Source: Pseudomonadota bacterium
GTDB lineage: Bacteria; Pseudomonadota; Gammaproteobacteria; Steroidobacterales; Steroidobacteraceae
DNA: 64,000 bases
Assembly: GCA_023423935.1 (NCBI GenBank)
Contig: JAFAEQ010000041.1
Location: 23,133 to 87,132 of the forward strand
Direction: 5' to 3'
The notes beneath the pieces were generated by a model. The model was not told the origin of the DNA. It saw only the letters and a list, made by a program, of their open reading frames with translations, and did not search any database. The translations under genes were made by a program, and so were the position numbers. Every line of letters begins with the position of its first letter. The first letter of the stretch is position 1. Positions 1-8,396 of this stretch are shown here, piece by piece.

Positions 1-2
1 CT

Positions 3-761
3 GAACTGATGGAGGAGACCTCGCGCAGCTATACGATCGGCGCCGTGCTGCGGCCGCGGGTCGCCCCGGGACTTGCGATCTCGATCGACTACTACGACAT
101 CAACATCAAGGATGCGATCAGTACTGCAGAAGCACAGGACATCGCCGACAACTGCGTCGATCAACCGACGCTCGATAACGTCTTCTGCGACGCGCTCACG
201 CGCGATCCGTTGAAGGGCGGCATCGATTCGTTCCTGGTACAGCCGGAGAACGTCGCCTCCTATCGCACGCGCGGTATCGATTTCAACGTCGACTATCTGC
301 TCAATCCGGTGCAGCTGGGGATTGATGCCGACATCGGTACGTTCCGCTTCTCGCTCGTCGGTAACCGGCTCGATCGTCTCACGATGATTCCAACGCCGGG
401 TGCGCAGCAGGTCAATGAACGTACCACCGCGTACAGGCCGAAGTGGCAGACGAGTTTCGACACGACCTGGTATTTCCGCGATCTCACCGTGAACTACGGA
501 TACACGTACTTCAGCAAGACCACGCGGTACACGCTGCTGGATATTGCGGGCGAGCCTGACATTGCATCGCCGGGCAACATCTACTACGACGCTTTCAAGC
601 AGCACGATCTGCACGTCGCATACGATTTTGCGAGCGCGTATCAGCTCTATGCTGGTGTCCGCAATTTCACGGACGAGAAGCCCGACTACAGCGTGAACTA
701 TCCGATCAGCCCAATCGGACGCTTCGTGTACGGCGGATTCCGCGTGAACTTCGGCCGATAG
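3..761 (+). CDS. TonB-dependent receptor, C-terminal part (5' end outside the window)
   Basis: The frame is open from the window edge, so the visible 250 or so residues are the end of a larger outer-membrane receptor. The segment shows typical beta-barrel strands, alternating aromatic and polar residues, with the TSRSYTIG motif seen where the barrel of TonB-dependent receptors resumes after the plug-proximal region. It ends in the family-typical aromatic C-terminal strand GRFVYGGFRVNFGR. Such receptors import siderophores, cobalamin, sugars or peptides using TonB energy. The substrate cannot be told from this fragment. The first ATG at 9 is internal and is not the true start. Confidence 0.85.
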   Translation, partial: ELMEETSRSYTIGAVLRPRVAPGLAISIDYYDINIKDAISTAEAQDIADNCVDQPTLDNVFCDALTRDPLKGGIDSFLVQPENVASYRTRGIDFNVDYLLNPVQLGIDADIGTFRFSLVGNRLDRLTMIPTPGAQQVNERTTAYRPKWQTSFDTTWYFRDLTVNYGYTYFSKTTRYTLLDIAGEPDIASPGNIYYDAFKQHDLHVAYDFASAYQLYAGVRNFTDEKPDYSVNYPISPIGRFVYGGFRVNFGR

Positions 762-1142
762 CCGCACGGCGCGAGTCGTAGCCCGCCACGTTGGTGTGGC
801 GGGCACGTCCCTGAATGCGAGCAGCCACGCCTGCTCGCGCATTCTCCGCATCTCATTGCCGCATTCGCGTCCTGCGAATGCATCGCCGCCGATGCGTTTC
901 AGCTCGCCTCGACCCGTGTCCGGTTCATATGCCGGCGGCAAATGATTGCCGCCGGCAACGGGCAAGCTTTCGCCTTGCCGCGCAGCACTCCCCAGCGCTC
1001 GTGTTTTGCTCGATTCCCTGATGGCCCGCATCGGGATCGCCCCGATCCATGAGGGATCGCCTCAGACGATATTCGTCCTGGAGCGTTCGCATCGTGCAGT
1101 CGATGGCGCATCACCACTAGAAGAAACACTGGGAGTCATCGA
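762..1142. other. Intergenic region with two perfect hairpins
   Basis: I see no convincing gene here. At 781-804 there is a 9-bp perfect stem (GCCCGCCAC) with a 6-nt loop just after the receptor stop; it may end the receptor transcript although no T tract follows. At 930-957 there is a 12-bp perfect stem (TGCCGGCGGCAA) with an ATGA loop, and a weaker hairpin follows at 961-979. The small gene at 1143 follows. Confidence 0.55.
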
Positions 1143-1466
1143 ATGAGTGTCGTGCCACCGGATCATCTCGCTGCTGCTTACGCTGCAGGGGCCTCGCGCA
1201 AATCGGGTCGCGCTGTCGAAAGCGATCGAGGCCACACCGTGTGGGAATGGCAGACCGCGACGGGGATCTTTCAGCGCGATGTCACGGACGAGCAGCTGCG
1301 TCGTCTGGAAGCCTCTCATCTGCGGGTCGTGGAATTTTCCCGCGATCGCAGCGAGCACCAGATGTGGAAGGCGTTGTCGACGGGTCGCATGAGCGCACTC
1401 GAGGCATCGAAGCCTGCAAGATCGCGCGGTGCGCTGCGTGGGCTGTGGGAAAAGCTTCGGGGTTGA
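1143..1466 (+). CDS. Small hypothetical protein, 107 aa
   Basis: I do not recognise a family. The start is supported by a GGGAG Shine-Dalgarno sequence seven bases before the ATG. The N-terminal 30 residues look unstructured. The middle (HTVWEWQTATGIF, then a DEQLRRLEASHLRVVEF stretch) looks like a folded mixed alpha/beta segment, and the C-terminus is basic with Arg and Lys. There is no signal peptide and no membrane segment. It is convergent with acvB, separated by only 14 bases. It could be a conserved soluble protein or, less likely, a chance open frame. Confidence 0.55.
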   Translation: MSVVPPDHLAAAYAAGASRKSGRAVESDRGHTVWEWQTATGIFQRDVTDEQLRRLEASHLRVVEFSRDRSEHQMWKALSTGRMSALEASKPARSRGALRGLWEKLRG

Positions 1467-1480
1467 TGTGCGCTTCGGGC

Positions 1481-3028
1481 TCAGTGCGGCTGCGGGTTGA
1501 GGCGGGACAGGATCACTGCCGCGAGCTTGTCGTAAGCCCCGTCGAAATGATGCCCGCCAGGCAATGCCACCGCCGTCACGCGGTCAGGCGCGAGCACTGG
1601 ACAGAGTGAATCACGCTCCTCGGACCCATACAGGCACAGTGTCGAGCGCGCAGCCAGCTTCGATGCTTCCGGGCGAGTCGGCAGTGCGGCCTTGTCGCCG
1701 CCGAGCCAGTTGCCCACGTGGAATTCGAACGAAGCCTTTTCGCCCAGTCCCACCAACACCGTATGCACAACGAGCGACTTCGAGCTCGCGGGCAAGCGAT
1801 TGAAAGCGAACGGCAAGACGTCTGCGCCCTGCGAGTAGCCGATCAGCGCGGCTTTCGATTTGTGCCAGTGAGCCGCGTAATAGCGGATCACACGATCCAG
1901 ATCGTTCGCGAGACCTTGCGGTGTGCGCTTGCTCCAGAAATATCGCAACGAGTCGAGCCCGACGACTTCGACCCCCTTGCTCGCGAGCGCCGCCGCCACT
2001 TTCTTGTCGATGCCTGCCCAGCCGCCATCGCCCGACAACAGGATGGCGAACGTAGCGCCCGGCGCGTGCGAACGCACTTCGATCAACGGCAAGTCGGCGA
2101 GAGAAGTCGGCGGCGGAGGCAGCGCTGTGTTCGTACCTGTCGTCAGCTGGTTGTAGGCCGCGAGGAACTGCGGCTGCCAGTCGCCGACCGATGAATGGAA
2201 GTGCGCGACGCTCGGCAGTTCCACGAACTTCGCGCCTGGAATGGCTGCCACGAAACTGCGCGCCGCTTGCGTGGCGCACACGCGATCACGTGTTCCATGC
2301 AGCGCAATCCACTCCACGGGAAGTTTTTTTGCGGGCAGCATGTCCATGCCCAGTCCGTCCTTGTGTCGTCTGAAATGCACGCCTTCGCCGGAGCACAGCG
2401 GCTTTGCGAGATCCATATCGGGACAGAAGCCGAGTGACATCGCGCCGAGAAAAGTACCCGCGGGTGCCTGCGCGATCATCGCGTACGCAAGCGTCGCACC
2501 CGAGGAATATCCGATCAGCAGCGGCGTGTGATACGTCGAGAGTCGCGCGTAGCCTTGCAGATAGTGCGACAGATTCTCGAGATCCCCATCCGGGAACACG
2601 CACTTGCCGCCATCCGCCTCCAGCGAGGCGAACAACTGAGGCGTATTGATCCCGGCCACCATCGCACCTTTGCTGGCGAGCATCTGCGCCATATCGGTCA
2701 CAGTCCCATCCCAACCGTTGTCTCCCGAGAGAAACAGAATGAACTGCTTCGCCTCACCGTGCGGTCGATAGATCGTGACGTCCTCGAACCGCCCGTGCGA
2801 AACGCGCTCCTGCGCATGCAGCGGCATGCATGTCGCGAGGATGCAGAGAAGAAGGAGAATCAGATTTCCACGGGGAACATGGGGAGCGGGGCTATGTGGA
2901 GTGCATGGATCCAAGTGAAGGGCGGGATTCAACGCCGAAGCGTGCAGCCGGTGCCAAGCACCTGCGCGAACGGACCTATTCGTCCCCGTGCGCCCCGTGC
3001 TCCCCGTGGAGATCTTCGTTTGATTCAT
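1481..3028 (-). CDS. acvB: AcvB/VirJ-family protein, predicted periplasmic lysyl-phosphatidylglycerol hydrolase
   Basis: This is a two-domain alpha/beta-hydrolase-like protein of the AcvB/VirJ family. In Agrobacterium AcvB hydrolyses the lysyl-phosphatidylglycerol made by the co-transcribed synthase. Both halves carry a LSGDxGW strand-turn and a nucleophile elbow: GYSSG near residue 175 and GYSQG near residue 399. The chosen ATG overlaps the mprF stop (ATGA), giving 515 aa. A hydrophobic signal segment ending MPLHAQ lies at about residues 54-73, so the first 50 residues are an odd extension. That extension is encoded by an inverted-repeat element (2864-3012), so the functional start may lie nearer the signal peptide at a non-ATG codon. 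Downstream of mprF, it probably adjusts membrane charge. Confidence 0.85.
   Translation of the reverse strand: MNQTKISTGSTGRTGTNRSVRAGAWHRLHASALNPALHLDPCTPHSPAPHVPRGNLILLLLCILATCMPLHAQERVSHGRFEDVTIYRPHGEAKQFILFLSGDNGWDGTVTDMAQMLASKGAMVAGINTPQLFASLEADGGKCVFPDGDLENLSHYLQGYARLSTYHTPLLIGYSSGATLAYAMIAQAPAGTFLGAMSLGFCPDMDLAKPLCSGEGVHFRRHKDGLGMDMLPAKKLPVEWIALHGTRDRVCATQAARSFVAAIPGAKFVELPSVAHFHSSVGDWQPQFLAAYNQLTTGTNTALPPPPTSLADLPLIEVRSHAPGATFAILLSGDGGWAGIDKKVAAALASKGVEVVGLDSLRYFWSKRTPQGLANDLDRVIRYYAAHWHKSKAALIGYSQGADVLPFAFNRLPASSKSLVVHTVLVGLGEKASFEFHVGNWLGGDKAALPTRPEASKLAARSTLCLYGSEERDSLCPVLAPDRVTAVALPGGHHFDGAYDKLAAVILSRLNPQPH
2864..3012. repeat. Inverted-repeat element (CCACGGGGAAC family) within the 5' part of acvB
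   Basis: The left arm at 2864-2893 and the right arm at 2983-3012 are imperfect reverse complements built around TTCCACGGGGAACA and GGGGAGCGGGG blocks. The same words recur at 8233-8385 and 13806-13840, so this is a dispersed family. Here it lies inside the reading frame between the acvB ATG and the signal-peptide-like segment. Confidence 0.7.
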
Positions 3029-5595
3029 TTCGCGATCACACCACGCAAGCCGCCGCTGATCAGGCTGGCGACGTCGGCGAGGACAAACAGCGGAGTCATG
3101 CCGCCGGGGGCGGCGAGGTAGCGTGCCTCCCATTGCGGGTTGAACTTCTCTTTGAACGCGCGCAGGCCCTGGAAGTTGTAGAAGTTCTCGCCGTGTGCGA
3201 ACAGCATGCGGCCGAGCCGATGCCAGCTCGGCGCGAGGGGATGTTCCGCCATGCCCGAGAGCGGTGCCATGCCCAATCCGAAGCGCTGATAGCCCGCAGA
3301 TTGAAAATGCAGCAGGAGCTTTGCGAACAGGTAATCCATGGTGCCGTTCGGCGCGTCGGGAAGGTGACGCATCAGATCGACACTCGCCTCGACTCGCGTG
3401 CCCGTCGTCATCAGCGTGGCGAAGGCGACCAGTCGATCCTCGCAACGCACCAGAGCAATCGGAAGCTGGCTCAGATAGTCGTCGATGAACGCGCCGAGCG
3501 AGAACGATTTCTCCGCCGTCGAGTGATCGGCGAGCCAGGCATCCGAGATTGTTCGAAGCTCACGCATCGTTTGCGGCGGGGCGCCGGGTTGCAAGATTTC
3601 CAGACTCATGTGCTCGCGGTCGCCGCGATTCAATGCCTGACGCAGATCGGCGCGAGCCCGACCTTTGAGTGAGAAGTCCGGCAAAGGCACGTACGCGTAC
3701 TCGCCCAGTTTGTAGACCCGCAATCCCGCATCGAGATAAACGGGCAGTGTTTGCGGACGCACCTGATAGAACGAAGCCCGGCCACCCTGCTCGCGTGCGA
3801 GCTCGAGAAAGCGCCATACGAGCTCGGGCCATTCGGACGTCGGTCCGACAGGGTCGAACAGTCCAACCCATGAGCGCGCGCGTCGGCCGTACATCACGAA
3901 CGCGTTGCCGGAATCCGAGAACAGGAAATGCTTGTCACCCATCAGGGCTATACAGGCGTCCGCAGTGTTCTGCCCGCACACGATCTTGCTGGCTCGCTCC
4001 ATCTCCGCTGCAGAAGGTTTGGGTAGCTTCGGCGCGGGCGGACGCAGGAGTTGGCGCAGCGCCAGTGCGAGGGCAAGCACGGCAACACCCACCAGAGCGC
4101 GCAGCGACCGCGGTGCATGACCGTCGAACTCGAACTGCCACCACAGCTGATCTGTGTACTCGACGCCGCGATACGCAAAGAACAGCAACCAGGTCAGGCC
4201 GGCAATGATGATGGCGACGCACAGCAGCCAGCCGCCGGTGAACGGCTGCGCCAAGAGCGAAGCGCGGCGGGTGAACTGCTTGCGCGACAGCGCCAGCGAC
4301 AGCACCAGACACGAGATCAGCGCGGCTTCTGAGATCGCGATCCCTTTGGGCAGCGCGAAGATGAGGCTTGCGATGCTGATCAAAATCCCGGCCCACCAGG
4401 CGGCGTCGAGTCGCAGCAACATGCCGCGGGCCACGAACAACAAGCCCAGGCCCGCGATGCTCCCGATGAAATGCGAGGCCTCGACGAGGGGCAATGGCAC
4501 GTGCAGTGCGAGCAGCTCGGTCGCCTCGTCAGTCGCCGGTGTCACGCCTGAGATCAAGAGCATCAAGCCGATGATGAAGGTGTATGCCGCAAGCAGCAGC
4601 GGCGCCAGGCTGACGGCCGCCTGGGTTACGGCCGTGGCAGTACCCCGACGCACTTCGTGTGCGACCAGCAGCGCGAGCGCGAGCACCAGTGGCAGCACGT
4701 AATAGATGAGCCTGTAGAGCACCAGCGCTGCGGCGAGCGCGTCCGTGGGCACTCGATCTCGCAGGGCCACCAGCATGATGGCCTCGAAAACGCCGATGCC
4801 GCCCGGCACATGACTCAGTACGCCGAGCACGATCGCAATTGCGAAAAATCCCATGAAAGGGCCGAAGCCGATGGAATTGGGCGGCAGCAGAAACCACAGG
4901 ACGGCAGCCGTCGCTGCGATATCGACCGCGGAGAAGAACAGTTGCTGAAGCGCGAGCGAAGCGGAAGGCAGTCGCAGACGCACGCGACCGAACAGCCGGC
5001 GTTCGCGTCCATCGCGGCACAAAATGATGAGGGTGGCTGCGGCGATCAGCACCACGAGCGCAGCGGCTTGCAGCGCGCGAGTCGGCAGGTGCAGTGCGGG
5101 TGCCACGGCGGAAGCGCCCCACAACAGGCAGGCCGCACCGACTACGGAAATGCCGAGCATGAATGCGACGGCGTTGAAGGCAATCGCACGCGAGATCGCT
5201 CCGGCCTCGACGCCCGCCGCACCATACAGTCGCAGGCGTACTGCCCCGCCCGTCAGCACGCCGAGACCGACACTGTTCGACAGTGCATACGCAATGAATG
5301 CTGTCTGCGCGGCGACCCGATACTTGACCGGTGCGCCGACGTAACGCAGCGACGAAGCGTCATAGCCGGTCAGCGCGAGATAGCTGACGAGCGTGGTAGC
5401 GATCGCAAGTGCGATCGAGTGCGAGTCGGTCCCCCGCATCGCATCGACCACGTCGCGATAGCTGAATTCCTTGAACAGATCCTGCAGCGTGTAGGCCAGC
5501 AGCAGCGTGATCGCCAGCGCGACGGCCGAAATGATCCAGGGCTTCCAGCGCTGAAAGGTGCCTACCAGTCTGAGTTTGTCGTGTTCCGTTGACAT
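3025..5595 (-). CDS. mprF: Bifunctional lysylphosphatidylglycerol synthetase/flippase MprF
   Basis: At 856 aa this has full MprF length. The N-terminal 520 or so residues hold many hydrophobic segments (flippase part), followed by a cytosolic domain of about 330 residues matching the DUF2156/GNAT-like synthase fold (blocks such as FSDSGNAFVMYGRR, GRASFYQVRP, and a C-terminal YNFQGLRAFKEKFNP). MprF transfers lysine or alanine from charged tRNA to phosphatidylglycerol and flips it to the outer leaflet, lowering negative surface charge and giving resistance to cationic peptides. It forms an overlapping pair with acvB, as in rhizobial lpiA-acvB. No Shine-Dalgarno is evident before the ATG. The tRNA partner cannot be told from sequence. 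Confidence 0.95.
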   Translation of the reverse strand: MSTEHDKLRLVGTFQRWKPWIISAVALAITLLLAYTLQDLFKEFSYRDVVDAMRGTDSHSIALAIATTLVSYLALTGYDASSLRYVGAPVKYRVAAQTAFIAYALSNSVGLGVLTGGAVRLRLYGAAGVEAGAISRAIAFNAVAFMLGISVVGAACLLWGASAVAPALHLPTRALQAAALVVLIAAATLIILCRDGRERRLFGRVRLRLPSASLALQQLFFSAVDIAATAAVLWFLLPPNSIGFGPFMGFFAIAIVLGVLSHVPGGIGVFEAIMLVALRDRVPTDALAAALVLYRLIYYVLPLVLALALLVAHEVRRGTATAVTQAAVSLAPLLLAAYTFIIGLMLLISGVTPATDEATELLALHVPLPLVEASHFIGSIAGLGLLFVARGMLLRLDAAWWAGILISIASLIFALPKGIAISEAALISCLVLSLALSRKQFTRRASLLAQPFTGGWLLCVAIIIAGLTWLLFFAYRGVEYTDQLWWQFEFDGHAPRSLRALVGVAVLALALALRQLLRPPAPKLPKPSAAEMERASKIVCGQNTADACIALMGDKHFLFSDSGNAFVMYGRRARSWVGLFDPVGPTSEWPELVWRFLELAREQGGRASFYQVRPQTLPVYLDAGLRVYKLGEYAYVPLPDFSLKGRARADLRQALNRGDREHMSLEILQPGAPPQTMRELRTISDAWLADHSTAEKSFSLGAFIDDYLSQLPIALVRCEDRLVAFATLMTTGTRVEASVDLMRHLPDAPNGTMDYLFAKLLLHFQSAGYQRFGLGMAPLSGMAEHPLAPSWHRLGRMLFAHGENFYNFQGLRAFKEKFNPQWEARYLAAPGGMTPLFVLADVASLISGGLRGVIAK

Positions 5596-5963
5596 GTTGG
5601 AGGTGGTGCCGGCCCGCGCACATTGTGAACGAAAGCGCCTGCGGACGCCGCTGTGGCAGTGGGCTCTCTCAATGACCGCTCATTGCCGGGGAGGCACGTT
5701 GGGCCTAGTCGCTCGTTGCCACCGTCCTCGGCCCTCAAGAGCGTGCGGATGACGCGGTCGTGCGATCGGTCGCCGCGGCGATCGGACGTTGGGATATGCG
5801 TTGGTTCTTTTGGCTGCGGCGCGCGTCCAGAAGTTCGATGCGGGCCGGTCTGAGCCGGCGTCGGCGCGCATTATCGATGCGAGTGCATCGCTTCGTATCC
5901 GCATGACGCGATCGTAATGCGGCGCCGAAGGTGCAGGCACGTCCGTGTGCCTTCCGGGGATTC
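5596..5963. other. Intergenic region between btuB and mprF
   Basis: This gap of 368 bases between two minus-strand genes should carry the mprF promoter and the end of the btuB transcript. A weak imperfect hairpin (GGCAC/GTGCC core) lies about 5923-5962 just after the btuB stop, without a clear T tract. Two similar stretches around GCGGATGACGCGGTCGT and CCGCATGACGCGATCGT form an imperfect direct repeat. No gene is visible. Confidence 0.4.
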
Positions 5964-7808
5964 CTACTGTGCCGCCCTGGGCTGATATCGCAGCGTCACG
6001 AAATAGGCGCGGCCGTCCTGGTTGTAGTAGGCAGCCGTCTCGTATTTTTCGTCGAAGGCATTCGCGATGCGAGCCTCGAGCGACCAGTCCTGCGCGAAAT
6101 GTATCTGTCCGATGAGATCGATGAGCGTGTAGGCGTCCAGCTGAGTCGTGTTCGCAAGATCGTCGTAGCGCGAGCCGACCCACGTCACGCTCGTGCCGAC
6201 GCTGAACGCATCGGCGACGTAGTCGACGTCCATGCGACTCGAGTGCCTGGCGCGTCGTGCAAGGAAATTGCCGTCGTCGAATCCGCCGTCGCGATTGCGC
6301 GGATCGAGGCCGGTGTAGTTCGCGCCGAATGACCAGGCACCGAGCTGAGTGCGTGCTTCGAGCTCGACACCGCGAATGCGCGCGCGGCTCAAGTTCTGCG
6401 GCAGGAAGGTGTCGAGGTCGAATGTGATCAGATCGTCGATCTCCGTCTGAAAGGCGTTGACGTTCCAGTGGATGTGCGCAGCGCTGCCCGAGGCACCGAT
6501 CTCATAGCTGTCCGAGCGCTCCGGTTTCAGATTGGGATTGCTGAAGTTCGGGTAATAGAGATCGTTGAAGTTGGGGGCAAGGAACGCATTGCCCCACGCG
6601 ACGTGCACAGCGAGTCCCTGCGTCACGAACCATTTGTAACCGAGACTTCCCGTGGTGTGATCGCCGAACTGTTCGTTGTCGTCCGTGCGCAATGATGCGA
6701 GCATTTCGTGTGCGCCGAAGCGCGCCTTGTACTGCCCGAACACGCCGGTGTTATCGCGCTCAGTGGCATCGAACTGCGTGGTGCCCTCGACACGATCGTC
6801 GAGATAGTCCACGCCGAACGTGAGTACCTGCTGTTCGGCAAATGCCCAGTCCGATTGCACGCTCGCGCTGCGACGTTCCGTATTGAAGGTGCTTACATAC
6901 ACGCCGTCCTTGTAGTCGTCGGCGTCATCGCGGCTCGTGCCGACCAGCAACGTCAGATCCCAGTTCGATGTGGGAGCCAGGTGTCCCTTGATGCTGTAGA
7001 CGCCTTCTTTGAAATCCGTCTGATTACCGAAGTCGCCGTCGTATTCATTGCGTCCCGCGGAGTAGAGCACCGTGGCTTCGATATCGGCACGTTCGCCCCA
7101 GCGGTATCCGGTTCTCACGGAGCCGGAGGCATTGCGATAGCCATCGTCGTCGGGCTCATCGTTGAAGCAGCCGCCCGTGTAGAAGGCACCGTTGAACGAG
7201 CTGCGGCACGAGTTGAATCCATCGCTTGCGAGATAGCTGCCGCCAACCGACAACCAGCTGTTCTCGCCCTTGAGGCCGAAGCTTGCCGAGCTGCTGGTCG
7301 TCCCGTGCGATCCGCCGCCTACGGCAATGGACGGCTGTGAGGATTCACGCGTGAAGATCTGGATCACTCCGCCGACGGCATCCGCGCCGTACAGGCTGGA
7401 ACGCGGACCTCTCACGATCTCGATCCGTTCGATCTCATCGATCGGCAGAAACTCGATACGCGTCGTGCCGGCGGAGGCGGAACCCACGCGCACGCCGTTC
7501 ACGAGAACGAGCACCTGATCGGCTTCCGTGCCGCGTACGAAGGTCGAGCTCAGTTTGCCGAATCCTCCGTTGTTCGCGATGCTGATGCCGGTTTCCCCTC
7601 GCAGCAAATCCTGCACCGACTTTACCTGGCGCTTCTGAATGTCCGCACGCGTGATCACTGTGACGGCGCCGATGACATCGTCCTTCGACTGTGCGATGCG
7701 CGCAGCCGTGACGACGACAGGATCGGGAGCATCTGCCGCCTGAATCCCACCCGCAACGAACAAAGAGGAAATCGCCAGCGCCAGCTGGCCCGTACCTGTG
7801 TGCTTCAT
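5964..7808 (-). CDS. btuB: TonB-dependent vitamin B12 receptor BtuB
   Basis: This 614-aa precursor has a signal peptide (MKHTGTGQLALAISSLFVAG), a TonB-box region (DPVVVTAARI), a plug domain with NNGGFGKLSSTFVRGTEADQVLVLVNG and the YGADAVGGVIQI block, and a 22-strand type barrel ending in the aromatic strand YFVTLRYQPRAAQ. Motif order and length fit BtuB, which imports cobalamin across the outer membrane. The assignment is strengthened by a cobalamin riboswitch upstream at about 7944-8165. The start at 7808 is chosen because it gives a clean signal peptide and is preceded by GGGAG, although the spacing is short. An ATG five codons upstream is also possible. Confidence 0.93.
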   Translation of the reverse strand: MKHTGTGQLALAISSLFVAGGIQAADAPDPVVVTAARIAQSKDDVIGAVTVITRADIQKRQVKSVQDLLRGETGISIANNGGFGKLSSTFVRGTEADQVLVLVNGVRVGSASAGTTRIEFLPIDEIERIEIVRGPRSSLYGADAVGGVIQIFTRESSQPSIAVGGGSHGTTSSSASFGLKGENSWLSVGGSYLASDGFNSCRSSFNGAFYTGGCFNDEPDDDGYRNASGSVRTGYRWGERADIEATVLYSAGRNEYDGDFGNQTDFKEGVYSIKGHLAPTSNWDLTLLVGTSRDDADDYKDGVYVSTFNTERRSASVQSDWAFAEQQVLTFGVDYLDDRVEGTTQFDATERDNTGVFGQYKARFGAHEMLASLRTDDNEQFGDHTTGSLGYKWFVTQGLAVHVAWGNAFLAPNFNDLYYPNFSNPNLKPERSDSYEIGASGSAAHIHWNVNAFQTEIDDLITFDLDTFLPQNLSRARIRGVELEARTQLGAWSFGANYTGLDPRNRDGGFDDGNFLARRARHSSRMDVDYVADAFSVGTSVTWVGSRYDDLANTTQLDAYTLIDLIGQIHFAQDWSLEARIANAFDEKYETAAYYNQDGRAYFVTLRYQPRAAQ

Positions 7809-7943
7809 AACTCCCGCTTCCATGCACGCCCGCATGGTTGAAATGGTGATGATCAGCGGGCGTTGGGAGGGAGGCGGCGCGCGGTGAGCGCGTACGCTCA
7901 TCGCCCACCGCGACGCTGTACCGATCGTCTTGCGACGATCACG

Positions 7944-8165
7944 CGTCAGGCCGGTCTCCGGGCTCTCGAGTGAGTGCGTGAACACTCCTCGACATCGCCT
8001 TCCCACGTGAGATCACGCAGTGGCTGAACATGCGCTTTGGCAGCGCCGTTCAGATGTCGATTGGACTCGAATACCGTTGCGGGGGCAGCGCCGGCTTGGA
8101 TCGAAACGATCGGTACCGGCTTCACGCTCGCGCGAACCATGTCACTGGCCACGCTCACCTGACGG
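7944..8165 (-). promoter_or_regulatory. Cobalamin riboswitch upstream of btuB
   Basis: Read on the minus strand, the hallmarks appear in order: GGTGAG at the 5' side, GTGAAGCCGGT, the highly conserved GCCGGCGCTGCCCCCGCAAC block, then GTGGGAAGGCGA, and finally the B12 box AGCCCGGAGACCGGCCTGA at 7946-7964. These are the core segments of AdoCbl-type cobalamin riboswitches. The element ends about 135 bases before the btuB start, so it should repress btuB when cobalamin is plentiful. The 5' boundary is approximate. Confidence 0.93.
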
Positions 8166-8232
8166 CCGGGAAGGTAGGCAGATGCCTTCGGGGTGTCAAG
8201 CCGCGACGCCGGGGCGACGCCAGGAGCAGATG

Positions 8233-8385
8233 TTTCCACGGGGTAAGAGAATCCACGGGGCGGAAGCGGGCGATCAGAATTGAGCTTTGACTTGGTCGGG
8301 ACTCTGCGTCGGCTCGACTGAGTGAGGCCCAGCAATAGAGCGAGTCACATTCTCGCCCCGTGCACCCCGTGTTCCCCGTGGAGAC
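8233..8385. repeat. Inverted-repeat element (CCACGGGG family)
   Basis: The left arm (8233-8262, TTTCCACGGGG and a second TCCACGGGGCGG) is the reverse complement of the right arm (8354-8385, CGCCCCGTGCACCCCGTG then TTCCCCGTGGAGA). The element fills the gap between the cobalamin riboswitch and the 3' end of the broken TonB receptor. It is the same family as the element in the acvB leader. Confidence 0.7.
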
Positions 8386-8396
8386 TCTTTCTCTCC

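Noticed and set aside
4657..5592. 311-residue open frame opposite mprF
   Set aside because: It is antisense to a clear mprF, has charged low-complexity composition and no family features; a GC-rich codon shadow.
5680..6183. 167-residue minus-strand frame between btuB and mprF
   Set aside because: It overlaps the end of btuB in another frame, and its sequence has no family features.
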